Shown: positions 28,554 through 38,494 of the stretch, piece by piece
Layout of the letters: each line of letters begins with the position of its first letter
How positions within the stretch are numbered: position 1 is the stretch's first letter
NCBI GenBank assembly: GCA_009702755.1
Contig: WLHL01000004.1
Coordinates: 1 to 64,000 of the forward strand
Direction: 5' to 3'
Length of the DNA: 64,000 bases
Source of the DNA: Actinomycetota bacterium
Lineage (GTDB): Bacteria > Actinomycetota > Acidimicrobiia > Acidimicrobiales > Ilumatobacteraceae
Notes under the pieces: generated by a model
The model's database searches: none
Told to the model about the DNA's origin: nothing
The model's input: the letters and a program-made list of their open reading frames with translations, nothing else
Translations under genes and position numbers: made by a program

Positions 28554-28573
28554 TTTGCAACTAGAACTTCTAC

Positions 28574-29407
28574 ATGACAACTGCTGTAGTTCTCGCCGGA
28601 GGTGGCCTCACCGGCATCGCGTGGGAGATAGGCGTTCTTCTTGGGCTACGAAACAATGGTTTCGACATTGTTCGCGATGCTGACCTCATTATCGGTACAT
28701 CAGCCGGCTCTGTGGTGGGAACACAACTCTCACAAGGACTTGACCTTTCTGATCTCTTCGTACGTCAACAACAACCTGACGAAAATGAAATCTCACCTCG
28801 CATTGATCTTGAGGTCATGACGCAGGTGTACAGCCAGATGCGTGGCGGTGGAACACAATCAGATGAACAACGTCAACAGATTGGACAAATCGCTCTCAAC
28901 AATTCTTTTGTTGATTGGCCCACTCGACGCGCGGTAATTGAAGGGCGCGCGAAGACCGATACATGGCCTGATCGAAACTTGATAGTCACCACTATTGATG
29001 CCGAGTCCGGTGAGTTCCGCACATGGTCAAAGAATGATGGTGTTGGTCTCATTGACGCAGTCGCCAGCAGTTGCGCCGTTGCCGGCATTTGGCCGTGTGT
29101 ACCCATCAATGGTCGCATGTACTACGACGGTGGTTTTCGCAACTCCGCAAACGCATCACTCGCTGCCGGATACGAAACGGTGTGGGTACTGGCACCACTT
29201 TCGGGCGATGCATCCCCTGCTGTCGAAACCGAAGTGCAAGAACTTCGCAACCAAGGTGCGAATGTTCACTACATCACCACCGATGACACTGCCAAGCAGG
29301 CAATGGGCCTGAACTCGCTTGACCCACGCGTTCGTGGTGCTGCCGCAGAACAGGGCCTTCGCCAGGGACATCAATTTGCTGAATTGCTCGGCAGAATGAA
29401 GCCGTGA
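28574..29407 (+). CDS. patatin-like phospholipase family protein
   Basis: VLAGGGLTGIAWEIGVLLGL, GXSXG in IIGTSAGSVVGTQL, DGG in YYDGGFRNSANASLA. Confidence 0.9.
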   Translation: MTTAVVLAGGGLTGIAWEIGVLLGLRNNGFDIVRDADLIIGTSAGSVVGTQLSQGLDLSDLFVRQQQPDENEISPRIDLEVMTQVYSQMRGGGTQSDEQRQQIGQIALNNSFVDWPTRRAVIEGRAKTDTWPDRNLIVTTIDAESGEFRTWSKNDGVGLIDAVASSCAVAGIWPCVPINGRMYYDGGFRNSANASLAAGYETVWVLAPLSGDASPAVETEVQELRNQGANVHYITTDDTAKQAMGLNSLDPRVRGAAAEQGLRQGHQFAELLGRMKP

Positions 29408-30243
29408 AAAAAGCTCTTCTGCTGTTCCCCCTTCTCTTCGGACTCGCGGCATGCGGATCCACCTCTGACTCCGCTGCGACAACATCGCCCACAACTGTCG
29501 CCATTGCTTCCACTGTGCCGATGGCAGCAACAACCACGGTTCCCACGTTCTTGAATCCTGCATCAGGTGAAAAAGAAATCGCTTGTGACAATAAAGCAAT
29601 CGGCGCAAACTTTGGCGAGAAACTGCGACTCGAGAAGTGCACCGCTACCTGGGCATTCGGCGACACCGACCGCGACAAATGGAATTGCCCCGATGACGGT
29701 TGCACACAGACACGTCTTTTCCATTTGGTGGACACCAAGTGGGTCAACACCACTACATGCCAACGCTCTCTTCCGCTCACACGATTCTTTATGAGTTGCT
29801 ACGTTCCCGATGTTGGCGCTGCCACCCTCAAGGAAATCCCACCCAGTGATGTCGCGTGCATTATCTGGCCGGCGAACAAATCCTTGAAGTACGTCGCAGA
29901 GACTGGCTGTGAAGCAGATCTTGCTTCCATCACTGCCTCACTGAATGAAAAGTGCACCGGATACTTCGCCGCAAGTGAACTGCCGGTTGAGAAGTGTGAT
30001 CAAGGGCTTGCGGTGCAACTCATGCAATCACGGCTGCGTAAAGCCGGATACAGCACAAGTGTTGATGGCTACTACGGACCAGCGATGGCACTATCTGTCT
30101 ACAAATTTCAGAAAGAGAAAGGTCTTTTGCAGAGCGGCGCTATTGATGCTGCAACGTGGAAGGCGCTCGAACCTGATCAATCACAACTGCCAGGTACTGA
30201 TACAAACGCCGACGGATTAGTCACTCCTGATGAGCTTCGATAA
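29404..30243 (+). CDS. lipoprotein with C-terminal peptidoglycan-binding-like domain
   Basis: Lipobox LFGLAACGS; LMQSRLRKAGYSTSVDGYYGPAMALSVYKFQKEKGL. Confidence 0.75.
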   Translation: MKKALLLFPLLFGLAACGSTSDSAATTSPTTVAIASTVPMAATTTVPTFLNPASGEKEIACDNKAIGANFGEKLRLEKCTATWAFGDTDRDKWNCPDDGCTQTRLFHLVDTKWVNTTTCQRSLPLTRFFMSCYVPDVGAATLKEIPPSDVACIIWPANKSLKYVAETGCEADLASITASLNEKCTGYFAASELPVEKCDQGLAVQLMQSRLRKAGYSTSVDGYYGPAMALSVYKFQKEKGLLQSGAIDAATWKALEPDQSQLPGTDTNADGLVTPDELR

Positions 30244-30248
30244 TCACA

Positions 30249-30431
30249 ATGACCCCTGCTTCTGAAAAAGCACACGACACTGCCGTTGCGGCAGGGCGTG
30301 ATTTTTACACCGACCCTGACACCGGGTTAATGGTGATGACTGTGCTCTATCTGAAAAACCGTGGGTATTGCTGCGGGAACATCTGCCGTCACTGCCCCTA
30401 TGACCGCGGCGAGCAATCAACAAAGAATTAG
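30249..30431 (+). CDS. small Cys-rich protein (DUF5522-like)
   Basis: 60 aa, GRDFYTDPDTGLMVMTVLYLKNRGYCCGNICRHCPY. Confidence 0.75.
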   Translation: MTPASEKAHDTAVAAGRDFYTDPDTGLMVMTVLYLKNRGYCCGNICRHCPYDRGEQSTKN

Positions 30432-31960
30432 TTCAGAGCTAAACGCTCAAACTGTTCGCTTGGCGCATCAACTTCCGTCAGTGCAACTCGTAACAGTTCT
30501 TCTGCTTCTTTCGCAATCGAATCACCAATCCGATTTACCGTTTCATCTGGGTCTTCAGCACGATTAAACATCAACGTCTCATACCGTTTCGCGTACGACC
30601 AAAACGGCAACAAGTCACCTTCACGGAACGGTTGACGGATAACCGGAATCGTGCTTCCCGGCATGTAGTCAAGGACCGCACGCTCATCTGGCATTGGCAT
30701 TTTGTATTCAGGCATTGACGCAATCGGCATCGTGCTCCAACGGTTCGACCACATGGAGTGCGGCGCGTTCGCACCCGATGGTCCACGTGTGTATCGCCAA
30801 TCATTCGTCACGATCTGTACTTCTCTGCCCCACACACCAGTCAACAACCAGTCACGAACTTGTGATTGTTGATTTGCCAAAACAGGCACCAGTGATTTGC
30901 CATGCGCCGTGTGCTTTACCGATGCACCAAACACTTCTGCGATCGTCGCATGAATATCGGTTGATGTCGTGAGAGCGTCATTCGTCGTAGGTGCAACTCC
31001 CGGCCATGACACCAACATCGGAATATGCCCGAGCGGTTTGTACACAGGCAAGCCAGGCTTGCCCCACACATCACGGCCATGCACATCGGTGTCACCCAAG
31101 TAATGACCATGGTCTGTGCACAGAATCACTGCTGTGTCATCCCATGCATTTGTTGCATCCAGAGAATCAAGAACACGGCCCAACCAATGGTCAATCATTG
31201 ACAACTTGCCGCCGTATTGCGCGCGAATCTGTCGTGCATCACGTTCAGTCAAAATGCCCTGTTTATAGGCATCAATTGCATAGGGCGGCCATGTGAGGTG
31301 CGGGCCTTCCCATGAATCGTCGTATCGCGTTGCCCATTCTTCGGGTGTATCAAATGGTTCATGCGGGTCGAACTCATCGACAAATAAAAAGAAACGTTCG
31401 CCCTTTGCACGATGCACGGGTGCGTCTTCAGCCAACCACTTTGCCGTTGCTTGCATCGTGCGCGGACCGGGGAAATCTTCCTCGCCTCGAAAGTAACCGC
31501 GAGAATTGTCATAGTGCGTGTGGCCACGGCCATACGTTGGTGTGCCCAACCACGATGGGTCTGGTCGTGACTTCCACGCATCACTCTCATGGCCACGTTC
31601 GTAATCCCATGCGGTGAAATCAGTGTGGTAATTCTCTCCACCTGTTTCAAACAGATGCGGATGATCCGTAATCAACTGCGTAATCACACCTTCACGACGA
31701 AGTGATGCCGTGATTGGTTCTTCCCACAATTCAATAGAACCCCACGGCCGCCATAGAAAGTCCCACGCTCCGACGAGAATGTCATGACGCGCAGGAATGC
31801 ACGGCAGTGAACCCGTGTGATGATTCGTGAAGCGCACCGAACGTGCAGCGAGTCGATCAAGGTTTGGCGTATCAAAGTTTTTGCCGCCGTACGCACCCAT
31901 CTCATGACGATTCAAACTGTCAAGCAAAAGAACAACGACATTGCGTGGTGATGATGTCAC
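30428..31960 (-). CDS. sulfatase-family hydrolase
   Basis: NVVVLLLDSLNRHEMGAYG, CxPxR motif SLPCIPARHDIL, ILCTDHGHYLGD. Confidence 0.9.
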   Translation of the reverse strand: MTSSPRNVVVLLLDSLNRHEMGAYGGKNFDTPNLDRLAARSVRFTNHHTGSLPCIPARHDILVGAWDFLWRPWGSIELWEEPITASLRREGVITQLITDHPHLFETGGENYHTDFTAWDYERGHESDAWKSRPDPSWLGTPTYGRGHTHYDNSRGYFRGEEDFPGPRTMQATAKWLAEDAPVHRAKGERFFLFVDEFDPHEPFDTPEEWATRYDDSWEGPHLTWPPYAIDAYKQGILTERDARQIRAQYGGKLSMIDHWLGRVLDSLDATNAWDDTAVILCTDHGHYLGDTDVHGRDVWGKPGLPVYKPLGHIPMLVSWPGVAPTTNDALTTSTDIHATIAEVFGASVKHTAHGKSLVPVLANQQSQVRDWLLTGVWGREVQIVTNDWRYTRGPSGANAPHSMWSNRWSTMPIASMPEYKMPMPDERAVLDYMPGSTIPVIRQPFREGDLLPFWSYAKRYETLMFNRAEDPDETVNRIGDSIAKEAEELLRVALTEVDAPSEQFERLALN

Positions 31961-32661
31961 GATGACACTCCATCAAAAATGTTCTTCAGCCACTTCAACA
32001 CTTCTTCAAACATGTGGTCATGGCTGTTCGTCAAGAGATGATCATCACCTTGCATGATGCGTAAGTCTCCGTAGCCGGCGATGGTGCGCACCATCTCGCT
32101 TGCTTCTGCAGGAAGAATGCTGTCGCTGTCTCCGTGGAACATCAGCAGCGGTTTCCCTTGTAAACCGCCCGCAATTTCACATCCGGCCGATTGTGTTGCA
32201 AAGGTCACAACACCCGCAACCATCTCTGATAATCCCACCGCAACACGGATAGCGACTGCCCCACCAAAGCTGTGACCCATGAGAACAACGCGATCGACTC
32301 CGCTACCGATTAGTAATTGCACGGCGGCAGCGGCATCCACACAACACGAATCCATGTCATTTGGTGCGCGATAGCTGAGGCGAATTGATGGAACTCCATA
32401 CTCAGCAAGAGAATGCCCAAAATCGTTGTACAAACCGTTGCCTGGGCCCAATGTTCCGCCCATTGCTCCGCCCACCATCACAATGCCGACATTGCGCGTT
32501 AGTTCACTGGGTTCATGCCATAACAAGGACAACAATCCTCGTCGCGTGTACATCTCTACCTGTCGCACTGTTGGTGACAACAAACCTTGTTGGCTCGCCA
32601 TGATGCCAAGAACGTCCAATGGGGTTTGTAGCCCGTCCTGACCAGTGTCGCTCTCTGTCAT
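31957..32661 (-). CDS. alpha/beta hydrolase
   Basis: GxSxG nucleophile elbow VVLMGHSFGGAVAIRVA. Confidence 0.8.
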   Translation of the reverse strand: MTESDTGQDGLQTPLDVLGIMASQQGLLSPTVRQVEMYTRRGLLSLLWHEPSELTRNVGIVMVGGAMGGTLGPGNGLYNDFGHSLAEYGVPSIRLSYRAPNDMDSCCVDAAAAVQLLIGSGVDRVVLMGHSFGGAVAIRVAVGLSEMVAGVVTFATQSAGCEIAGGLQGKPLLMFHGDSDSILPAEASEMVRTIAGYGDLRIMQGDDHLLTNSHDHMFEEVLKWLKNIFDGVSS

Positions 32662-32680
32662 GGGGTTACCCTAGTAAGAG

Positions 32681-33190
32681 ATGAAGAACACCGAGACGCC
32701 GAACCCACTGTTCAACGATCTCGACCTCGAAACCGCAGGTCGAGTTGGTTTTGCATGGCGCGATATCCGTCGTGGCACTACCGCTGGCGCTGCACGCGAT
32801 GTGGTCTACGGAGTTGGTGGCAGTGCAATCGAGCCCGGCCAGATGGATGCCCTCGATCTTCTCGTCAATGTTGAGTCATGTCGCATGGGAGACCTTGCCG
32901 ATCATCTGCGCATCGATCCCAGCACTGCAACACGAGCCGTGCAACGTCTGATTAAAGATGGTCTTGCGGAGCGCGTAACGCATGATGGCGACGGTCGTGT
33001 CGTTGCAATTGCAGCAACCGAACGCGGTCGACGTATTCATGGTGAAGTGCACATTCGTCGTCGCGACCTCACTCTTGCAATTCTCAGTGAATACACACCC
33101 GAAGAACGTTTTGTGCTCGCAGATTTTCTTGAGAGATTCACTGTTGCCATGGACAATGCCGTGAAGGCCCGTAAGCGGCGCGGTCGCTAA
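32681..33190 (+). CDS. MarR-family transcriptional regulator
   Basis: LLVNVESCRMGDLADHLRIDPSTATRAVQRLIKDGLAERVTHDGDGRVVAIAATERG. Confidence 0.87.
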   Translation: MKNTETPNPLFNDLDLETAGRVGFAWRDIRRGTTAGAARDVVYGVGGSAIEPGQMDALDLLVNVESCRMGDLADHLRIDPSTATRAVQRLIKDGLAERVTHDGDGRVVAIAATERGRRIHGEVHIRRRDLTLAILSEYTPEERFVLADFLERFTVAMDNAVKARKRRGR

Positions 33191-33200
33191 CACTTTCACG

Positions 33201-33785
33201 ATGGGGGCCCGCGAAGATTTCACAGATGACGCGATGCAATATGCGCCGCAATTGTTTGCCACTGCTTTGCGAATGACGCGCAACAGATCAGACGCTGAAG
33301 ATCTCGTACAAGAAACCTTCCTCAAGGGTTGGCGCGCTTTTGATTCCTACCAACAAGGAACCAACTTGCGTGCGTGGTTGTTTCGCATCATGACGAACAC
33401 ATTCATTAACAAATACAACTCGCAACAACGCCGCCCGCAAGAAACTGAACTCGACGAAGTGGAAGAGCTCTTCTTGTTCCGCCGCATGGGCGCCTTCGAT
33501 CAGTCAAAGATGAGTCAGTCCGCCGAAGACCAGATGCTCGAACTCTTCACCGATGATGAAGTGAAGAATGCCATCGAGTCATTGCCCGAAACCTTCCGCA
33601 TCCCGGTCCTTCTCTCTGACGTTGAAGGCTTTTCATACAAAGAAATCGCCGAAATGCTTGAAGTTCCCATTGGAACCGTGATGTCGCGCCTCCATCGGGG
33701 AAGAAAAGCGATGCAGAAGATGTTGTACGAGTACGCAAAAGAACGAGGACTCGTCGACGAGTCCCTACTGGACCCACAGGATTAA
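33201..33785 (+). CDS. ECF sigma factor, SigH/SigR-like
   Basis: QLFATALRMTRNRSDAEDLVQETFLKGWRAFDSYQQGTNLRAWLFRIMTNTFINKYNSQQR, PVLLSDVEGFSYKEIAEMLEVPIGTVMSRLHRGRK. Confidence 0.93.
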   Translation: MGAREDFTDDAMQYAPQLFATALRMTRNRSDAEDLVQETFLKGWRAFDSYQQGTNLRAWLFRIMTNTFINKYNSQQRRPQETELDEVEELFLFRRMGAFDQSKMSQSAEDQMLELFTDDEVKNAIESLPETFRIPVLLSDVEGFSYKEIAEMLEVPIGTVMSRLHRGRKAMQKMLYEYAKERGLVDESLLDPQD

Positions 33786-33788
33786 GCC

Positions 33789-34031
33789 ATGGCCGACTGC
33801 CAAGAAACACTGAATGAGCTGGAGAGTTACCTTGACTCTGAGCTGTCAGAGGGTCGCGCCAATGAGATCATCACCCATCTCAAAGGTTGCACCGATTGCC
33901 AAGGTGCTTATGAATTCCACGCAGATCTGCGCACGGCCATTAAGACCAAAGCGAAAAATGAGGAACTGCCCGATGGCTTCCTCGACCGTCTCCGCGACTG
34001 CCTCGGTGACGACGTTCTCGGCGCCGAATAG
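33789..34031 (+). CDS. RsrA/RshA-like zinc-binding anti-sigma factor
   Basis: 80 aa with HxxxCxxC (ITHLKGCTDCQ), directly downstream of the ECF sigma gene. Confidence 0.85.
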   Translation: MADCQETLNELESYLDSELSEGRANEIITHLKGCTDCQGAYEFHADLRTAIKTKAKNEELPDGFLDRLRDCLGDDVLGAE

Positions 34032-34088
34032 CACCGTTTTGCCCATGTAGTGCCCCTCTCGGGGGTTGCACTGGCTACGCTTAGAAAC

Positions 34089-34244
34089 ATGTTCGCAGCG
34101 TATGTATGGCACTACTGGGTGGGTCTCGTTCTTCTAATTGCCGCTATTGGCGCAGTTCTCCAGGCTGTGGTCGGGTATCTCGTGAAGGTCAGCGCAACTC
34201 GCTACCCGAACCGTCGCCAGCGCCAAGCTCAGAAGAACAAGTAG
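34089..34244 (+). CDS. small membrane protein
   Basis: MFAAYVWHYWVGLVLLIAAIGAVLQAVVGYLVKVSATRYP; internal ATG of ORF 34050-34244. Confidence 0.5.
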   Translation: MFAAYVWHYWVGLVLLIAAIGAVLQAVVGYLVKVSATRYPNRRQRQAQKNK

Positions 34245-34264
34245 CCGCCGGCGCGCTGCCTCCC

Positions 34265-35149
34265 ATGTCGGACGGCGCCACATCATCTCCCTTGACTGAG
34301 CCACTTCTGGCTCGATGCACTTTTCCTGCTCACGGCACCTCCGTATCCCTTGCCATCTCTGGCGGCCCTGATTCCATGGCTCTTCTGTTGTTGGCTCATG
34401 CAGCAGGTCTCGACATCACAGCGATTCACGTCGACCATCAATTGCGTCCCGACTCATCCCGTGATGCAGACATCATCCGCACCGTCACAGAACCTCTCGG
34501 TATTCCCCTTGTGGTTCACACGGTTCATGTCGGAGACGGTCCCAATCTGGAAGCACGCGCTCGCACTGCCAGATACGCAGTGTTTCCAGGCGAAATCATG
34601 ACCGGTCATACCGAAGACGATCAGGCAGAGACAGTGCTCATCAATTTGTTGCGCGGCGCCGGTGCACAAGGCCTCTCTGCCATGCGCCCAGGGCATACAC
34701 GACCTCTTCTGCGCGTTCGACGCGACGAGACGCGCTCATTGTGCTCATCGCTCAACATCACAACTGTTGACGACCTCACAAATGCCGACCCCCGATTCCT
34801 TCGCAATCGCGTGCGCAACGAACTTCTCCCCCTCATGAGCGATCTCTCCCAGCGTGACCCTGCACCTCTTCTGGCACGCACAGCGGATGTCCTGCGCGCC
34901 GATAATGACCTTCTCGATGAACTGGCCCGTGGACTCGACCCCACCGATGCCAAGGCCCTGGCCGCAGCGCCCACCCCCCTGGCCCATCGAGCCCTTCGCC
35001 AGTGGCTGTCAGACCCGTACCCTCCCGACCTCGCCACCCTGGAACGGATCCTCTCTGTCGCCCGAGGGGACGTTTTGGCCTGCGATATAGGAGAAAATCG
35101 GCAAATTCGTCGCAGCAAACAGAGGCTGACCCTGCACATCCTGGGGTAA
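34265..35149 (+). CDS. tilS: tRNA(Ile)-lysidine synthase
   Basis: PP-loop SLAISGGPDSMALLLLAHAAGLDITAIHVDHQLRPDS, TGHTEDDQAETVLINLLRGAG; likely ATG at 34265. Confidence 0.92.
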   Translation: MSDGATSSPLTEPLLARCTFPAHGTSVSLAISGGPDSMALLLLAHAAGLDITAIHVDHQLRPDSSRDADIIRTVTEPLGIPLVVHTVHVGDGPNLEARARTARYAVFPGEIMTGHTEDDQAETVLINLLRGAGAQGLSAMRPGHTRPLLRVRRDETRSLCSSLNITTVDDLTNADPRFLRNRVRNELLPLMSDLSQRDPAPLLARTADVLRADNDLLDELARGLDPTDAKALAAAPTPLAHRALRQWLSDPYPPDLATLERILSVARGDVLACDIGENRQIRRSKQRLTLHILG

Positions 35150-35158
35150 CTTGCAGAG

Positions 35159-35178
35159 CGGCGTTTTACGCCGTTATT
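35159..35178 (+). terminator. hairpin after tilS
   Basis: CGGCG-tttta-CGCCG followed by ttattgattt. Confidence 0.4.
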
Positions 35179-35205
35179 GATTTCAGGACTGATTAGGAGA
35201 TTCGA

Positions 35206-35715
35206 ATGCCCCCAAAGCTGCGCGGAAAATGGGCACTCGGAATTACCCCCCGCAACTTCACCTGGGTCATTAAGGACCGCCTCGCCATCTGTGAGCGCCC
35301 TGGCGGCTACGGCGAGAACCACCGTCGCGTGCGTCGTCAAGAAGAGATCATCTGGCTTCGCGAGAACCACTTCGACCTTGTGATTTCCAATATCGCTGCG
35401 CCACATAACTTGCACGCATATGAAGAACTCAACATGCCCTACCGTCATCGCCCACTCAGTGGTGCAGACGACACCGATGCGTTCCTTCGCTTGTTCTACA
35501 GAGAGTTGCAAGACCTTCTCGGTCGCAATATGAAGCTCGTCATGCATTGTGAAGAAGTCGGCGATCGCCTCCTCGGCATCGTTGGTGGCTACATCCGCTG
35601 GAGCGGCATGGTGGAAGACCCATCACAAGCAATCATCATCACCGAGCGCATCGGTGGACGTCAGCTTGATACATGGGCTCGCGAGCTCATCCTCAACGTT
35701 CACACCCTCCGCTAA
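35206..35715 (+). CDS. dual-specificity/tyrosine-phosphatase-like protein with atypical HCX5R loop
   Basis: DLVISNIAAPHNLHAYEELNMPYRHRPL...LVMHCEEVGDRLLGIVGGYIRWSG. Confidence 0.5.
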   Translation: MPPKLRGKWALGITPRNFTWVIKDRLAICERPGGYGENHRRVRRQEEIIWLRENHFDLVISNIAAPHNLHAYEELNMPYRHRPLSGADDTDAFLRLFYRELQDLLGRNMKLVMHCEEVGDRLLGIVGGYIRWSGMVEDPSQAIIITERIGGRQLDTWARELILNVHTLR

Positions 35716-35736
35716 TCACCTGACACAATTAGTTCC

Positions 35737-36708
35737 ATGAAGGGTCGTCGCGTTCTCGTCACAGGAATGGGCGGTGAACTTGGTTCTCTCGTTGCATCGA
35801 TGGCGGAGCGCACAGAGTGGGCCGGCGACATTCTTGGTTTCGATGTTGATCCTCCGCGTCGACACTTATCGCGTTCACGGTTTGTGCGTGTTGAAGCCAC
35901 AGAACATGACCGCATTGCCGAGCTTGTTAGCGAATTCAATCCTCATGTGTTGTTACATGTTGGTGTGTGGGAACCACATGCGCGACTTGCAACCGCTCAA
36001 GCCGAACTCTGCACACAACTTGTAGCCAAGGCTGTGTTTGATGCTGCACATCAATCGGAATCACTTGAAACAGTTGTTGTGCGAAGTGGTATCGAGATTT
36101 ATGGTGCAGGGTCGTACTCACCAGAGATCGCAATTGAAACAACACCCGTTGCACCCAACACCACGTACGGCAATATGTGTTTGAACATCGAAGAGCAGGC
36201 AACAGAACTACGCACTGCTCGCGGCATCAACGTGTGCACACTTCGTCTTGCGCCTGTTCTTGGTGCACACGTGCCAAGTCCGCTTGGGCGTTTGTTGCGC
36301 CTGCCGGCGATTCCGTATTACGGACTCGGTAATCCCATCTTCTCTGTTGTCGAAGATCACGATGCAGCAGAAGCGTTTATCCTCGCCGCACAGCGTGATG
36401 CCGATGGCGTCGTCAACATCGTTGCCAATGGTGCGATCAGCATGTTGCGCGCCACTGCAATTGGTCGTCGACTTCCACTTCCATCATTTGGCCCTGGTTG
36501 GTGGCTTGCACAGAACGCTTCTTCGTTCGCCGGCGCGCCAATGCCAGACCACGTTGCCGACCTCATCCAACATGGTCGCCTCGCAGCATCAAACGAAGCA
36601 GCACATCTCTTACGTTTTGCTCCACGTCATTCAACAAACGAAGTTGTTCATCGTTTGTACGACTGGCCAAGTGTTGAGCGCATCCCTGCACGTCAGCAGG
36701 TCGCATAA
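35737..36708 (+). CDS. NAD-dependent epimerase/dehydratase family (extended SDR)
   Basis: RRVLVTGMGGELGSLVASMAER; Rossmann start. Confidence 0.83.
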   Translation: MKGRRVLVTGMGGELGSLVASMAERTEWAGDILGFDVDPPRRHLSRSRFVRVEATEHDRIAELVSEFNPHVLLHVGVWEPHARLATAQAELCTQLVAKAVFDAAHQSESLETVVVRSGIEIYGAGSYSPEIAIETTPVAPNTTYGNMCLNIEEQATELRTARGINVCTLRLAPVLGAHVPSPLGRLLRLPAIPYYGLGNPIFSVVEDHDAAEAFILAAQRDADGVVNIVANGAISMLRATAIGRRLPLPSFGPGWWLAQNASSFAGAPMPDHVADLIQHGRLAASNEAAHLLRFAPRHSTNEVVHRLYDWPSVERIPARQQVA

Positions 36709-37556
36709 TGCCGTTTGCAGTGTCCACCGATGGTGCACGTCTTCATTACGAAGTCACCGGATTAACCAAGCGCGCACCTGTGTTATTGGTGCAGGGCCTC
36801 GGTGCCGAGAAAAATTCCTGGAACTTGCAGCGTGCAGCACTTGCTCTTCGCCACCTCACTATTGCCTTTGACAATCGCGGAGCCGGTCGTAGCGATAAGC
36901 CAGACGGCACCTACAACCTTGAACAAATGGCCGATGATGCGATTGCTGTTCTTGATGCAGCAGGAATCGAATCAGCTCACGTTGTCGGTCTTTCCATGGG
37001 CGGCGCCATTAGCCAGATCATCACGTTGAAGTACCCACAACGTGTGCGCTCGCTCACTCTTGTCGCAACGGCATGTCGAAACCATGAATGGCGCGAAGAA
37101 CTCTTGTCTTCTTGGGCCACACTCGCGCAAACAGATGGCATGGGTGCAGTGGGGCGCGAGGCTGCTCGCTGGATGATTGGCCCACGCTCATTTCGCCGGC
37201 TTCTTCCCGCACTGGGCTGGATGGGTGCACAACAATTGTTCAACCCTGCCAATGCATTTGTCTCACAAATCAATGCCATCTTGTCCACCGAAGACGAACA
37301 CCTCACGGCAGACCTCTCCACCATCGCATGTCCTGCAATGGTTGTTGTTGGAAATCAAGATGTTCTCACTCCTCGAGGTGACGCTGAAGAAATTGCTTCG
37401 CGCATCTCCACCGCAGAACTCGTCATCATCAGCGGTGGTGCACACGGATTACACATCGAACATGCAGCAACCTTCAATCGCGTGCTTCTTGAATTTCTTC
37501 ATCGTGCCGAAAAGGTTTTTGTTCCGCACGGTCATGCAGTAGCGGCAGCTCTCTAA
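36708..37556 (+). CDS. alpha/beta hydrolase
   Basis: FDNRGAGRSDKPDG, HVVGLSMGGAISQIITLKYPQRVRSLTLVAT. Confidence 0.88.
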   Translation: MPFAVSTDGARLHYEVTGLTKRAPVLLVQGLGAEKNSWNLQRAALALRHLTIAFDNRGAGRSDKPDGTYNLEQMADDAIAVLDAAGIESAHVVGLSMGGAISQIITLKYPQRVRSLTLVATACRNHEWREELLSSWATLAQTDGMGAVGREAARWMIGPRSFRRLLPALGWMGAQQLFNPANAFVSQINAILSTEDEHLTADLSTIACPAMVVVGNQDVLTPRGDAEEIASRISTAELVIISGGAHGLHIEHAATFNRVLLEFLHRAEKVFVPHGHAVAAAL

Positions 37557-38494
37557 TGCGCGTCATTGTTGTCGGCGCCGGACTCTCGGGTTTGATGGCC
37601 GCACAATCACTCTCGGACGACAGACACGATGTCATTGTGTTCGACAAAGGTCGTGGTGTTGGCGGCCGACTCGCGACACGTCGTATTGGCGACGCCACGC
37701 TGGATCACGGTGCGCAGTTCTTCACCGTGCGCAGCGAAGAATTCGCATCACATGTCACTACATGGCTGGAAGCCGGCGTTGTGCACGAATGGTGTCGCGG
37801 CTTTGATTCGGAAGATGGTCACCCGCGATACGCAGGCAGCAAAGGAATGTCGGGCATCGCCAAGCATCTTGCGCAAGGCCTAGATGTCCGAACAAATGCT
37901 TTGGTGTTTTCACTTGAACGCACAGCAACTGGCTACAACGTGATCACCGACGATGGCGTCGCTCACGCTTGCGACAAGGTGTTACTCACCGCGCCCATCC
38001 CGCAATCGTTTTCACTGATGTTTGGTGGTGCGATTGAAATGCCCGATGAGATGCGCACCATTGACTACGACCGCACACTTGGCCTTCTCGCCGTTCTTGA
38101 TTCGGCAAATCACAATGTGAAGTCACCTGGTGGCATGCAGAATCCCGATGATGTGTTCTCGTTCATCGGAGACAACTCTGCGAAGGGCATCAGCGCAACT
38201 CACGCTCTCACCTTCCATGCGAATCCTGAATGGAGTCGCACACACTTCGATCTCGAGCTTGATGAGATTCACTCTCTCTTACTGACCGCTGCTCGTCCAT
38301 GGCTGGGTGACGCACAGATTCTTGAAAGTCAGCCAAAGAAGTGGCGCTTCGCAACACCTCGCACCACGTGGCCCGAACCATTCTGGATTGATCCATCAGG
38401 CACCTTGGCTCTTGCCGGCGACGCTTTTGCCGGGCCGAAGATGGAAGGCGCAGCCCTCAGCGGTCTGGCCGCCGCACGCGCGTTAACGAACTAA
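37556..38494 (+). CDS. NAD(P)/FAD-dependent oxidoreductase (renalase-like)
   Basis: RVIVVGAGLSGLMAAQSLSDDRHDVIVFDKGRGVGGRLATRR, LALAGDAFAGPKMEGAALSGLAAA. Confidence 0.88.
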   Translation: MRVIVVGAGLSGLMAAQSLSDDRHDVIVFDKGRGVGGRLATRRIGDATLDHGAQFFTVRSEEFASHVTTWLEAGVVHEWCRGFDSEDGHPRYAGSKGMSGIAKHLAQGLDVRTNALVFSLERTATGYNVITDDGVAHACDKVLLTAPIPQSFSLMFGGAIEMPDEMRTIDYDRTLGLLAVLDSANHNVKSPGGMQNPDDVFSFIGDNSAKGISATHALTFHANPEWSRTHFDLELDEIHSLLLTAARPWLGDAQILESQPKKWRFATPRTTWPEPFWIDPSGTLALAGDAFAGPKMEGAALSGLAAARALTN

